A DNA stretch of 64,000 nucleotides, from contig CM026570.1 of assembly GCA_015143295.1 (NCBI GenBank), forward strand, positions 12,052,047-12,116,046, in the 5' to 3' direction. Below are positions 1 through 9,713 of this stretch, piece after piece (the stretch's first letter is position 1; each line of letters opens with the position of its first letter). Origin of the DNA: Tetracentron sinense. Taxonomy: Eukaryota; Streptophyta; Magnoliopsida; Trochodendrales; Trochodendraceae. The notes beneath the pieces were generated by a model. That model saw only the letters and a program-made list of their open reading frames with translations, had not been told where the DNA came from and did not search any database. The translations under genes and the position numbers were made by a program.

Positions 1-479
1 TCTTTTCTTAACCCTTTTCTATCTAAGTTTCTCAACCCCTTCTCAAAAAATCTCGATCGGAACACTTTTAACTACGCTTAGTACGGGTTTCCGATTGCTG
101 ATTTTTTTCTTCTAGGGATATATTGCGAGTTCGATTAATTTTTGTAAGTGACTTTTATTTAATGCAATGAATGAATGTTCTTATATATTTAATATTTTCA
201 TATCACTTTATTTAATTCAGTAGTTTGATTTCATGTCATTTAATTACTAGATCTTAATTACCTTTTCCAAAGTTGTTTTTAAAATTCCAAATAATTACCA
301 CTCTCATCCCTCCATCGATTTACAATTTTTTTTGGTTTCTTCTTTATACAAACCTTATAGTTCATGAGTGAGGATTCGACATTCGACACGATCCCTACAC
401 ATATCATATTTTGTAGGTATCAGATTAATTAAAGTGTTGATAGTAAGGTGATTTTTAAGCGACGGAAAATACTTACTAT
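1..479. other. intergenic, no gene seen
   Basis: AT-rich sequence without a credible coding frame, RNA gene or recognisable element. It shows no visible similarity to the sequence upstream of the intact inhibitor gene at 8,682, so the left duplication breakpoint of block 1 lies near 480. Confidence 0.5.
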
Positions 480-483
480 CAGT

Positions 484-569
484 TGGCACTGCACTTGTGA
501 AAGAAGGAACGATGGGTGGTTTGGGTTGATAAGTGTGGCATTGTCCAAATGATGCCACAAATTGGTTAG
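484..569 (+). pseudogene. Potato inhibitor I remnant
   Basis: The bases align with the last third of the intact potato inhibitor I gene at 8,682-8,984. They keep the segment encoding (V)KEGTM, then lose about 30 bases that would encode the reactive-site loop and the FRCDR segment, then resume with the WVDKCGIV-like and PQIG-like end and the same final TAG. The deletion puts the tail out of frame, and exon 1 and the first half of exon 2 are absent. The 3' flank (570-860) stays similar to that of the intact gene, so this is the decayed partner in the block duplication. No function is expected. Confidence 0.8.
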
Positions 570-1104
570 GCATTCTATTGTGGAGTTTACTTAATCTAAT
601 TGAACTGTGAAAGGATGCTTCATGGTGTAATCTCATAGTTATGATGTATGTAATCATGTAGGTATAAGGTTTGTACTCAATATTAAACAAAAATAACTAA
701 GCCTCTCTCCGTTTATAATCCCCTTGCTTTCAACAAATTAAATGGAGATCACTATTGATGCAGCGGATTCTGATATGTATCTGCATGTGGGTATGTTGTT
801 GTTAATGCACAATGAACACAAGGTGTAGGGCTGGCAGTGGATCGGATCCATTGTGGACGGAGAAAGATAATGGTTCTTCACTAAGGGCAAGGGGGCACAA
901 TACATGCATGTAGGGCTAGCAATGGATTGGATCAAGATCCAATCCGAATCTGATAATTCAATCCAATTAGACTGGATCGAGATCCTATTATAAATTGGTT
1001 GTTTTTGGGGAAACTCAGGGTGTCCCTAAAAAGAACTAAAAACTTCATTATTTTTCTCTTAAGACTTTATTATATCATGCTCAAATTTAAATTACCTCCA
1101 TTTT

Positions 1105-3275
1105 GTAATCTTAATTTTTATATCTTATTATTATTATTTTCTGAATACCAATGTCTGCTTTATCTAAGAAAAAGTGATCTGGAAAGGGGGGGGCAAGAAG
1201 CCTTACCCCTAAACCAACAAGATATGAGACACAATAAAATTACTCCTTAAATTGAGATGGCTTGTTAACTGATTCTTCCTTGAGAAGAATCAATTGTTGA
1301 TTCATTCTTCTTCTTTTTATTTCTTCTTAAAGTCACTGGTTGAAAACCATCTTCTTCTTCTTCACATTCTTCAAAAATAATAGTCACGAACTTGCTCTTG
1401 AATACCAAGTCTACTAGGAAGCTCAACCTCTCCTAGAACTTCAGAAATTTGACTCCTAGAGGCGGTCACTTGAGCCTTTTCACCCATGTTTTTCTCATAT
1501 TGAGGGCCAACTCGCACCTTCGATCTTGAAGATAGATCTATATATTGCTTAAGGAATTCTACCCCTTTTTCCATCTCTATTTCTTTGGTTGATCTGGATT
1601 CAGAGAGGCAATATGACTCACCTTGAATAATCTCCTTAGGTTTGGCATACTCCTTCTGTTTAAATATCAATCTAGGTTTTGTTGTAAGTAGGGAGTTAAG
1701 CAAGCTTTGGTGATCAGCTAGAAAAGGATCCATGGTCATCTCTCCTACAAAAGTTAAAGTGTCCCTCTCTTCGTCTAATAGATAAGAAGAATTTTGATAT
1801 GGACATTGGGGGGGAGGGTTTAAACTCTTATCACAATCGTCACCATGATCAGAATTTTAGTGGAAACATTATTTCCTATCTCTTTAGTAAAAGATTTGCT
1901 TCTAGATTCTGAATATGATCATCAAACAAATGATTTTTCTCCAGGTTGAGGGATGGCTGGGCGAAGGGAGGTTTTTATGAGATTTCATCTCGTTTGGTAT
2001 GGGATTTTGAATTATCCCAATCTTCAATCGAATCAAAATCAAAAGCATGAACTTCTACATCATTTTTAGATTCATTATGATTATTATGATTCAGATTTAA
2101 ACTTTTAGAATGATTACCTTGTTTCGCAGATTCACAATAATGGAACCGGTTTTGAAACTCTGTGTTGTTAGTTATGTCACGTTGAAAATTGTTTGGTTCC
2201 CTACTTTTTGAAGGATCTTCAACCATAGGAATTTCTGGGTGCTTGATATTGCCATCATCTGAAGAAACGCCAACACTAGTATCTTTTGTAGGGTCTGCCT
2301 TTGTTGGGCTGATTTTCGGAACCCATTCCATCTTTTTATTTTTGCATTCATCTTCCCTATTCTCCTTATTCAAAGGCTTCTTTAGAATAGATCTAGATTT
2401 TTTCCAGCCTTACAAGACTCCATTGAGTGGCCTTGTTTCCGGCATTGTTCACAGAAAAAGATACTATTTTCAAACTCAATTGTTTGCCATCTACCTTGAC
2501 CATCAATACCCAACCAAAAACGCTCAGGATTTCTTTTATGAAGACCAAATTCGATAAATGCTCTAGCCACGCTAGGTCTAGAGCATGTTTTGGTTGGTCC
2601 ATCAAGTTTCAACACTTTTCCAATGATGCTTCCAATAGATTTTAGTGCCGAGTCATTAAAAAGATGGATCAGAAGGTTGGGAAAACTCACCCAGATCTGT
2701 ACAATAGAAGATTCAGAACCTGAAACGAAGGTTGGAGTCCACTTCAAGAATCTAAAAAAGTTGCCTTCGATGTAGATAATCTCCTTTTGCCAAACTAGGA
2801 GGAAATCTTCCTCAGAAGAAAACCGAAACAAGAGATTACGAGCATCCACGACTCCCACCGAGAATTCCAAATGGATATGTAGAAATTCATGTATGCCTTG
2901 ATAATGTTGAATGCAGGTCTCCCATAAGTGCATTTGGCCATCAATGAAAAATGATGGGCACTTGCTAAAGAAGAGGTTTCCTCTGCTGTAAAAAAGATGG
3001 CTGGTTCTCCTTGGTTTTTAAGGAGGTCTAGCAGGAGAAGAAACCAGCGGTATCCCTGAGTTATTCCCAAGGAATTGGGAGTATGAGAGGAGGGAGGGAT
3101 CAGGTGGGCGGGAAGAGGATCCTCCTGTTAGGTCGCCAACTGCCATAGGAGATACCATGGAACCCTAGAAAAAAAACAAGAAAAAAAATCTTGCTGTCGT
3201 GCACCATTAGGGATGTTGCTAACTATCACCTATTCTACTCCACCAAGTCCAAATCCAGTTTAGTGTGGAAGGTTT
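1105..3275 (-). mobile_element. LINE (L1-type) fragment with ORF1
   Basis: This segment is absent from the matching place in block 2 (around 16,635), so it is an insertion. On the minus strand, about 3,010-2,382 encodes a DUF4283-type region, with an RFSSEEDFL stretch and an FLKWTPTF stretch. A CX2CX4HX4C zinc knuckle (CEQCRKQGH...C) follows at about 2,410-2,460, the usual layout of plant L1 ORF1 proteins. Further minus-strand pieces at 2,373-1,975 and 1,739-1,371 are probably the low-complexity ORF1 tail. The N-terminal part (3,070-2,850, KCTYGRPAFN...) is in another frame from the rest, so ORF1 is frameshifted. No ORF2 (endonuclease or reverse transcriptase) is present. No clear poly-A tail or target duplication was found. 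Confidence 0.75.
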
Positions 3276-3317
3276 GTTATTTTTTTATATCCCAAATAGG
3301 GTTATGGCGTAGAATTA

Positions 3318-3510
3318 GCCTACGGGTACTCCCAAAGTATACTCCCAAATCCTAACCGTTTAATTCTATTATTAAATGGTTAGGATTAGAGTTGATGTGG
3401 CGATAGAAAAAAACAAAAATAATTAATCAAGCAAAGCCAAATCATGACCCTTAGTGGTTAGTTATAGCCGGTTTGGATTTTAGAGTATATTTGGGAGTAC
3501 CCATAGACCG
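3318..3510. mobile_element. MITE with TIRs (block 1 copy)
   Basis: The ends are inverted repeats: GGGTACTCCCAAAG from 3,324 pairs with TTTGGGAGTACCC ending at 3,502. A second inner pair is built on CCTAACCGTTTA and its near-complement. There is no coding capacity. The block 2 copy (about 16,670-16,860) sits at the same relative place, so insertion predates the block duplication. Part of one end also occurs at about 4,380-4,430. The superfamily is not determined because the target duplication is unclear. Confidence 0.65.
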
Positions 3511-5290
3511 ACTCGATAAATGAGAGGCTATCAAAGTTCTTAATACGTACTTTTTCTGATATAGTTCACTATATACCCTTCAACTTTAAATGACCTCCTC
3601 TACCTTAATGGCATTTCAGTAATGAAATAAATAATAAGATGATTTAATGGCAGCATTAATCAAAGATAGCAGACTGAGAATGATTCTATTCATACCCAGA
3701 TACTTTAAAGGGCACTCAAACCACCATACAAGAGATATGGCATCTGACTATCCAGGTAAGTAAGGCCATGTTTTAGTAGAGTTCCAAATGTAAACATGGC
3801 TTATATTAGATATTTATTCAAAATTATTTAAAAGTCACGAATACTTTGCGTCCCGACTTTTTGAAGAAGTCATGATTTATTTTTGATTTTTTGAAAAAGT
3901 TTATTACTATACAGGTGACATCCTTTCAGTAAACCATTTGTGGATGATATATGTATATGTTCTCTCTCCTTTTTTTTTTTTTTTTTTTTTTAAATTCTTC
4001 AGATAATATGATCAACCTAGTAGATCAATCTCTTGATTAATGATCTCTGAAGCGGGTACCAACCAATTGGATCTCTAATTCTCATTTGTTGGGGATTTCT
4101 ATGGATTATGTTTAAGGAAAAGCTCTTGTTTATGATATCTATAGGGGGTTTCCAGTCAATTTGAGTGTATCTCACAGGGGATGATGAATGGTATATGAAT
4201 TCATCCTAAAACTCTTATCCTTGTCTAATTCTTTACCAGCACCATAATTATTTATCAAATAAAACAAAATACATCAAAATCTCTTAAAGTAGTTTGTTTT
4301 AATGAATAAAAATTGGCTATTTGTTTAATAGACTATACAAATCTATTTTATCTTTTCTAATGCCACATCAGCTCTAATCTTGATCCTTTAATAACTGAAA
4401 TAAAGGGTTAGGATTTGGGAGTACCCTGTGGGGGCCACCCCCAAAAGAAGGTAATTCAAGCCTAACACCTTCATCAAAGGTGTCATCACTATAAATGGTT
4501 GGAGAAATCTGTGAAGATAATTATTCTGCAAGAACCCATTTGTTTGTGAGGAAAGAATCTTTTAATGAGGTGTGGGATTTCAAGTTTGGATGATAGAAAT
4601 TATGTATTGCTGTGACGAGACTTAGATATTATTGGCTTTTTTCTGTTTAAGGTTTAAGAAAAACGGGTCGGGTCTAAAGTCTAAAAACGCGGTGCAAAGA
4701 CCGCCTTTGAATTTGAATGAAACTATGAATAAAAATTCTTCAAACTGTTGTTTTCACGGAAATAATTCAGACCAATTTGGTCAGCTCACAGCCTTGTTGA
4801 CAATGCCATGTGTCACCTTTAAAAAAAACACTAAATTTCTAGATGGCCCCAAACCGTTGTTTCTAAATTTTGCTTTGTGGCTAGGTGTTACCATCCCACT
4901 TTAGTCCTACATTAATTGGGTGCTAAGACTTCGCAGGGGTGTATAAGGGTCCAACAGTCCTCCTTTAGTGCTCTTTTGGATTGATTGGGTAGATTTTTCT
5001 CTATGACACCTTACCGGTTCCCTTAGATCAGACTGTGTGTGTTTAGGTGTTACTTTACCTCCTTAACCAAAAAATAAATTAATAGTTACTCTCATATGAA
5101 CCTGAAAGCACTTAGAAGCACATTTTCATCACTTCCATTCTAAGTTCTCCCCCCAAATGATACTTCAATAAGTTTGTCAACACCGTTTGCCAACACATTT
5201 TCATCAATTCCGGTCTAAACTCTATTCAAACTTGTGAGTCATACATCCATGAAGAAAAATCAAGACCCTGGTGAAATGAGAACAGCTAAA
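3511..5290. other. intergenic, repeat patches only
   Basis: No supported gene. It holds patches shared with block 2, a poly-T run at about 3,970-3,992 and a dispersed repeat at about 4,900-5,075 that also occurs at 18,640-18,830, at 18,420-18,560 and inverted at 17,020-17,155. The 90-codon frame at 4,632-4,904 is not conserved in block 2 and is not called. Confidence 0.5.
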
Positions 5291-5298
5291 CAAACACA

Positions 5299-5306
5299 TA
5301 TATAAA
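5299..5306 (+). promoter_or_regulatory. TATA box of CTNIP-like gene A1
   Basis: TATATAAA lies about 180 bp before the ATG, ahead of the duplicated leader. It is conserved in the paralogue (19,119-19,126). Confidence 0.6.
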
Positions 5307-5319
5307 CCCACCTATCCTT

Positions 5320-5465
5320 CATTCTCTAGCCATCACAGCTTTCTTCAATCTCAAATCCTCATACTTTCAGCAAGAAAACTAAACCCATCTATCCTAGCTA
5401 ATTCATTCTCCAACCATCACAGCTTTCTTCAATCTCAAATCCCTATAATTTTGAGCAAGAAAACT
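5320..5465 (+). repeat. Tandem duplication in the 5' leader of gene A1
   Basis: Two near-identical copies of about 61 bp (5,320-5,380 and 5,404-5,465) share CATCACAGCTTTCTTCAAT and end in CAAGAAAACT. The paralogous gene has the same arrangement at 19,140-19,278, so the leader duplication is older than the block duplication. It lies between the TATA box and the ATG and is probably transcribed as 5' UTR. Confidence 0.8.
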
Positions 5466-5486
5466 TCCGTCTTACTCTCCACAAAA

Positions 5487-5762
5487 ATGGCCTTCAAGAT
5501 AACCCAAATTATCATCTTTACAATCTTGATCCATAGTTTCATACTTCTCGCAACGGCGAGACCGTTGGGAAGAGAATTACAGTCGCTGAATGCAGGTCTC
5601 GTGTTAGAGTCTCTTAATGATGTTCCTGTGCCACCTTCTGGAAGTTCAAGTTGCTCCCACATACCTAGTCCAGGTGGTAAATGCACAATCAGTGAAATGA
5701 ATTTCGCCGGTAGTGTCTTCGCTGCACCGCCCCACTTTCACGATGCTATCAGTCGTTTTTAG
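5487..5762 (+). CDS. CTNIP/SCREW-like secreted signalling peptide precursor A1
   Basis: A 91-residue single-exon precursor. Residues 1-24 form a signal peptide: a Lys near the start, a hydrophobic Ile/Phe/Leu core, and ATA before a likely cut at R25. A variable propeptide follows. The core (residues 48-66) reads VPPSGSSSCSHIPSPGGKC, with cysteines C56 and C66 (CX9C). A 25-residue tail ending HDAISRF follows the second Cys. By family knowledge, CTNIP/SCREW peptides are small apoplastic ligands of the LRR receptor kinase HSL3/NUT that modulate immunity and water loss; the PPSG lead-in also recalls IDA/PIP peptides. The ATG at 5,487 is chosen because the signal peptide starts there and the paralogue shares it. 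A possible poly-A signal (AATAAA) is at 5,870-5,875. It differs from A2 at 10 of 91 residues. Family assignment is by motif; the function is inferred. Confidence 0.82.
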   Translation: MAFKITQIIIFTILIHSFILLATARPLGRELQSLNAGLVLESLNDVPVPPSGSSSCSHIPSPGGKCTISEMNFAGSVFAAPPHFHDAISRF

Positions 5763-6220
5763 TGCAGCCATGGTTGAGAACTAACCTAGTTGCCAAGTTC
5801 ATGGATCTTCATTTATCTCTTGGCTGTGATGAATTTCGTGCAACAATAGCTGTTTAATAACATTCAAACAATAAATTTCTTGTTTTATTTATGTAGTTTC
5901 TTAATCTGGAGTACTCAAAGGGTACTCATGTACTTGATTCCATGACTACCTTGTATTTGCATTGGTTTTAGAATTGTATTATGTAATCATTTCTGTGTTG
6001 AATAAGGAATATTTTCTATATTTGATGCATGGGTATAAGAGATACAATACAGAAAGTTTGCTAACAAAATTAGACCCCGTCTGGAATCTCTAGTCCTCTC
6101 GACTTAGCAAATCAGTTGGCTGTAGGTTTGCTAACAAAATTGCATAATAAGATTCATATTTCTGATCCAAGTATTTTGGGACAACGCATTGATAATGATG
6201 ATACGTATTGTACTTTGTAA

Positions 6221-6419
6221 CAAGGTTTAAAATTTCGAAATTTCGGTCGATTTCGGATGTCCCATTTGAAACGAAATTTTCCGAAATTTCGAAATTTCGG
6301 CCGACATCTCACCGAAATCGAATTTAATAATAAAATATTATTCTAAAATTTGATCCAAAATTTCGCCGAAGTATTCCGAAATTTCGAAATATTCCGAAAT
6401 TTTTATTTTTTATATAATA

Positions 6420-6479
<60 letters not shown>

Positions 6480-6748
6480 ATTTTTAAAATTAATATATAA
6501 ATTTTTTGAAATTTCACGAAATTTTAGTAAAAATTTCGGAATATTTCCGAATTTTAATTAAAAAATAATAAAAACAAATTATTTAAAAATAAAAAATCAG
6601 ATTTTGGCCGAAATTTTGAAATTTTTGAAATCCGAAATTTCACCCGAAATTTTCGAAATTTCGGCCAAAATCTGATTTCCAAAATAAACCCAGTTTCAAT
6701 ATTGGTGGGGATGTCCGAAACCGAAATTTCGCGAAATTTCAAACCAGG
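6221..6748. mobile_element. Mutator-like fold-back MITE
   Basis: The element is 528 bp, flanked by a perfect 9-bp duplication ACTTTGTAA (6,212-6,220 and 6,749-6,757), the size typical of Mutator-like elements. Its ends are inverted: CAAGGTTTAAAATTTCG at the left against CGAAATTTCAAACCAGG at the right. Most of the interior is built from GAAATTTCG/CCGAAATTT motifs on both strands, so the whole element can fold back. It contains a (TA)n run at 6,425-6,474. No transposase is encoded, so it is non-autonomous. Confidence 0.85.
6425..6474. repeat. (TA)n microsatellite
   Basis: An almost pure TA run of about 50 bp at the centre of the fold-back element. Confidence 0.95.
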
Positions 6749-6826
6749 ACTTTGTAATGAAAACTAACATAAAGTTGAATTTCAGGTAGTATGCGCCTTA
6801 GAAGAGATGAAGTTTATGCCCTATTT

Positions 6827-7015
6827 TAACCCACCAGGGGTTGGTGCAGTTGGCTAGCATCCTGGGTTTGCTCCCTGTGGTCATGTGTTCAACTCCCACT
6901 CCTTGACTTATTCTGGTATTCGTGGGGAAAATTACGAGTGGGCCAATGCGGGTACCCAAAAGGACTAGTTCTTGGCTCGAAGGCTTTGGGACTCCCTCCA
7001 TTATCATAAATAAAA
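6827..7015 (+). mobile_element. tRNA-derived SINE with intact target duplication
   Basis: The body is 189 bp, between perfect 17-bp direct repeats AAGTTTATGCCCTATTT (6,810-6,826 and 7,016-7,032). The 5' part has an RNA polymerase III A-box-like stretch (TGGTGCAGTTGG, near 6,842) and a B-box-like stretch (GTGTTCAACTCC, near 6,884) at tRNA-like spacing. It ends in an A-rich tail. The perfect duplication suggests a fairly recent insertion. It encodes no protein; mobilisation would rely on LINE enzymes. Confidence 0.88.
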
Positions 7016-7099
7016 AAGTTTATGCCCTATTTGACTAATATATTAAATTTGTGGAGCACGATTCATGTTGTGTTCCAAGTAGTTAGGATATGGCACTGA

Positions 7100-7660
7100 T
7101 AAATAAGAATATAAAGTTGATACCCCATCTCAATGTATGGTCAACGAGATGGTTTGAACCAAGGTTTCCAAGTTCGTTGTCTCCTATAGCAAACCGCGAA
7201 CTAGTGCGAACTCAAACCAATTTGTGGTTCGGTTCAGCTTGGTTCATAAATATGAGCGAACTACACAATTCTTCTAGACAGTCTTGGTTCGCCAATTTTT
7301 TTATTCAAGTTTGCTGATATTTTTCTTTTGATTAAGTGATTTTATACTTTGAGTTCAACGATTTTTTTTTTTTTGATTCGAGAAGGGCGCATTAAAATAT
7401 AATAATTTATGGGTTGTCAATATAATTATTTATAATATATTTATTTACATACTTAAATATATATTTCAATATATTATACACTATATATTAGTTTTACATG
7501 CTTAAGTAAGCGAACCATGCTAGCGAACCAAATTAAAAAACCTAAGCGAACCAAGAAATGAATTATCTCATTCTACCCTAGTGCACCCTGTTCACTCTAG
7601 AGTGGCGAACCGTGAACCACGAACCTGAATTCAAACCGACGAATCAGGTAACATTGCACT
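7100..7660. repeat. GGTTCG/CGAACC-rich inverted-repeat region
   Basis: The left half is rich in GGTTCG-type words and the right half in CGAACC-type words, around an AT-rich centre. This resembles another decayed fold-back element. No clean terminal inverted repeat or target duplication was found. There is no credible gene. Confidence 0.4.
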
Positions 7661-8448
7661 TTTGAACACAATTCATAAAATTATCACTTATAATAATCAT
7701 GTCATAACTATAAACAAGAGCTATGCTTGTATGAAGAATATAATCTATTGATACAACGATTTAGAGAAAGTTTAAGTGGCCCATTACTCAAAAAAGTTTT
7801 TATGGGATCTCTATCCACCAAAATTCACTTCTATTTCCTGGAATGAATAATCACTGAGTCCTCTTTCCGGACAACACATACAAAACAATTTACCTCCCTT
7901 GTAAAATAACATGATGGAGGAGGATATCAATATCTATACGTAAGCCAGCAGGATGACTGAAGGAATTCCATGGATTTTTCTTAGGAAAGTCCACAAAATG
8001 ACAGGTTGATTACTCCATTTTTCTTGAATTTTCTTTTAAGTCGACTTTCCATAGACATAACCATACCATAGGGAAAGTCACCTATGTTTTTAATATAAGA
8101 GAAAACCTATTCTAAAAAATTAATTAAGATAGGAATAACTCTATCTACACAAATCAATCTCCGAAGCCAAAAAAAACAAAATCAATCTAAAATAGTCAAC
8201 TAAAAAAGAAACTCTATTAATGTATAACTCTACTCAGTGTAATCTCTAGAGATAGTTATCCTAAGATTTGATAAACATAATTCAGGACCACAATTTAAAT
8301 ATGGGTCCACTTCTATGATCCGCAGCTATCATTGATATGTGACTCCGATTTAGTCCGCCGGCAGGCGAGTGCAGAGTTGGCGATGACTCAACATGGTTGA
8401 GATCTAAAACGACCTCCTAGAGATAGAGCTTTTACATGGTAACCCCAG
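7661..8448. other. intergenic, nothing recognised
   Basis: AT-rich sequence upstream of the inhibitor gene with no element or gene I can name. Confidence 0.5.
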
Positions 8449-8584
8449 AAAGGCATCTCTCATTAAATAAAGTTAAATACTCCTGTCTCAAGTCATAGCT
8501 ACAAGTTTAAAAGCTAAAGGCATCTCTCATTAAATAAAGTTAAATACTCCTGTCTCAAGTCATAGCTACAAGCTTAAAAGCTAA
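8449..8584. repeat. Tandem 67-bp repeat upstream of the inhibitor gene
   Basis: Two nearly identical copies, period 67 bp: AGGCATCTCTCATTAAATAA begins at 8,451 and again at 8,518. It lies about 40 bp before the TATA box of the inhibitor gene, so promoter elements in it are doubled. Confidence 0.9.
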
Positions 8585-8622
8585 GGCCAGGTACTACATA
8601 CCTCTCAAAGAGCCCGTTTCTC

Positions 8623-8630
8623 TATAAATA
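8623..8630 (+). promoter_or_regulatory. TATA box of potato inhibitor I gene
   Basis: TATAAATA lies 59 bp before the ATG at 8,682, a normal plant spacing allowing for a short purine-rich leader. Confidence 0.75.
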
Positions 8631-8681
8631 CCAATCTGATCCTCTCACAAACTCGAAGAGAAGAGAAGAATAGAAGAGAAG

Positions 8682-8984
8682 ATGGATTTTTGCCGAGGTA
8701 ATTAAGGCACTTCTTTTTTCATAGATTAGTGTTAATCGGTACTATTTTATGCTCAAGATAATTCACTCTTTGTGTTAATAGTAGATAAGGGTAAGAGTTC
8801 GTGGCCGGAGCTCGTGGGTGCAAATGGAGAGGTCGCGGCGGAAATGATCGTGAGAGAGAATCCGAAGGTTGGTGCTGTAATTGTAAAAGAAGGAACGATG
8901 GTGACCATGGATTTTCGTTGTGACAGGGTTTGGGTTTGGGTTGATAAATGTGGCATTGTCAAAACGATGCCTCAAATTGGTTAG
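8682..8984 (+). CDS. Potato type I serine proteinase inhibitor (two exons)
   Basis: Exon 1 (8,682-8,697) encodes MDFCR plus one base, then GT at 8,698. The intron runs 8,698-8,784 with AG at 8,783-8,784. Exon 2 (8,785-8,984) continues DKGKSSWPELVG to PQIG and TAG, giving about 71 residues, a normal length. Family hallmarks are SSWPELVG near the N-terminus, VKEGTMVTMDFRCDRVWVWV in the middle and a C-terminal P-x-IG. By homology the reactive bond is Met-Asp within TMDF (P1 Met), so chymotrypsin- or elastase-like targets are expected. Cys4 in exon 1 and the Cys of FRC probably form the usual disulfide. There is no signal peptide. A Cys in VDKCGIV replaces the common Asn-type residue there. The splice sites are my reading; an upstream in-frame start inside the intron lacks the Cys. 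The likely role is defence against insect or microbial proteases. Confidence 0.88.
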
Positions 8985-9283
8985 GAGTACTAGCCAGTGT
9001 GGATTTTACATGATATAATTGAACTGTGAAAGGATGTTTCATGGTGTAATCTCATAGTTATGATGTATGTAGTCATGTAGGTATAATGTTTGTACTCAGT
9101 ATTAAACAAAAATAAGCCTCTTATCCGTTTATAATCGCCTTGCTTTGATCAAATTAAATGGAGATCTCTCTTGATGGAGCATATTCTAATATGTATCTTC
9201 ATGTGGGTATGTTGTTAATGCACAACTTTTCTCAAATCTTGTCATCGGGAGTGGTAAGTGGTTCACCCAATGTGGACGGAGAA

Positions 9284-9713
9284 TGTTGTGCGAAAGTGTG
9301 CAAATAACAGTGTAACGATCTAGAAAACAGTGAACAAATAACCAAACGGAAGAGAGAAAACAAACCAACAGAGAGACATGATTTACGTGGTTCAGCAAGA
9401 CGCCTACGTCCACGGGCAGCGATGATTTCTTTTATACAACGATGAGATTTTTTCTCAAACAATCACTTGGAAACCCTCTTTACAACACTTCCAAAAAATG
9501 GCTCCCTCTTCTCTCTTTTTTCCTTACGAACAAAACCCTAAAAAATCTCTTTTATATTAGCGTTACAATAAAGAGAAAATGGGTAAAATATCCAAAATGG
9601 GTCAGGCCTTAAATCGGGTCAAAATTTCGGCCGGGGGCTTCTCCCTTGGACCTCATCCAGGTCACTAAATGGGTCATCATGAATCCAGGTTGAATTCATG
9701 ACAACTTCCAACA
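9284..9713 (-). repeat. 3' LTR of the first copia element
   Basis: Plus-strand ends are TGTTGTGCGAAAG and CTTCCAACA. A polypurine tract (complement of AATCTCCACCTTGG) follows on the interior side. Confidence 0.85.

Larger units (their letters stand above)
480..6035. repeat. Duplicated block 1 (inhibitor remnant + CTNIP-like gene)
   Basis: Colinear with about 8,880-19,855. Matching stretches include the inhibitor 3' end and its 3' flank (480-975 versus 8,880-9,283 plus 14,288-14,440), a MITE (3,318-3,510 versus 16,670-16,860), several intergenic patches (3,560-3,790, 4,425-4,800 and 4,900-5,060) and the whole peptide gene with promoter and 3' flank (5,090-6,030 versus 18,840-19,855). The blocks differ mainly by insertions: about 1,105-3,275 here, and a copia element, a TRIM and other pieces in block 2. 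Inferred to be an old tandem duplication. Confidence 0.85.

Noticed and set aside
2189-2557. Plus-strand 122-codon frame
   Set aside because: Opposite strand of the LINE ORF1 remnant, which has recognisable DUF4283 and zinc-knuckle features on the minus strand.
5435-5686. Minus-strand frame opposite gene A1
   Set aside because: Shadow of the plus-strand gene; not kept open over the same span in the A2 copy.
8440-8590. CRISPR-like repeat appearance of the 67-bp duplication
   Set aside because: Only two directly abutting copies without spacers, in plant nuclear DNA; it is a tandem duplication.
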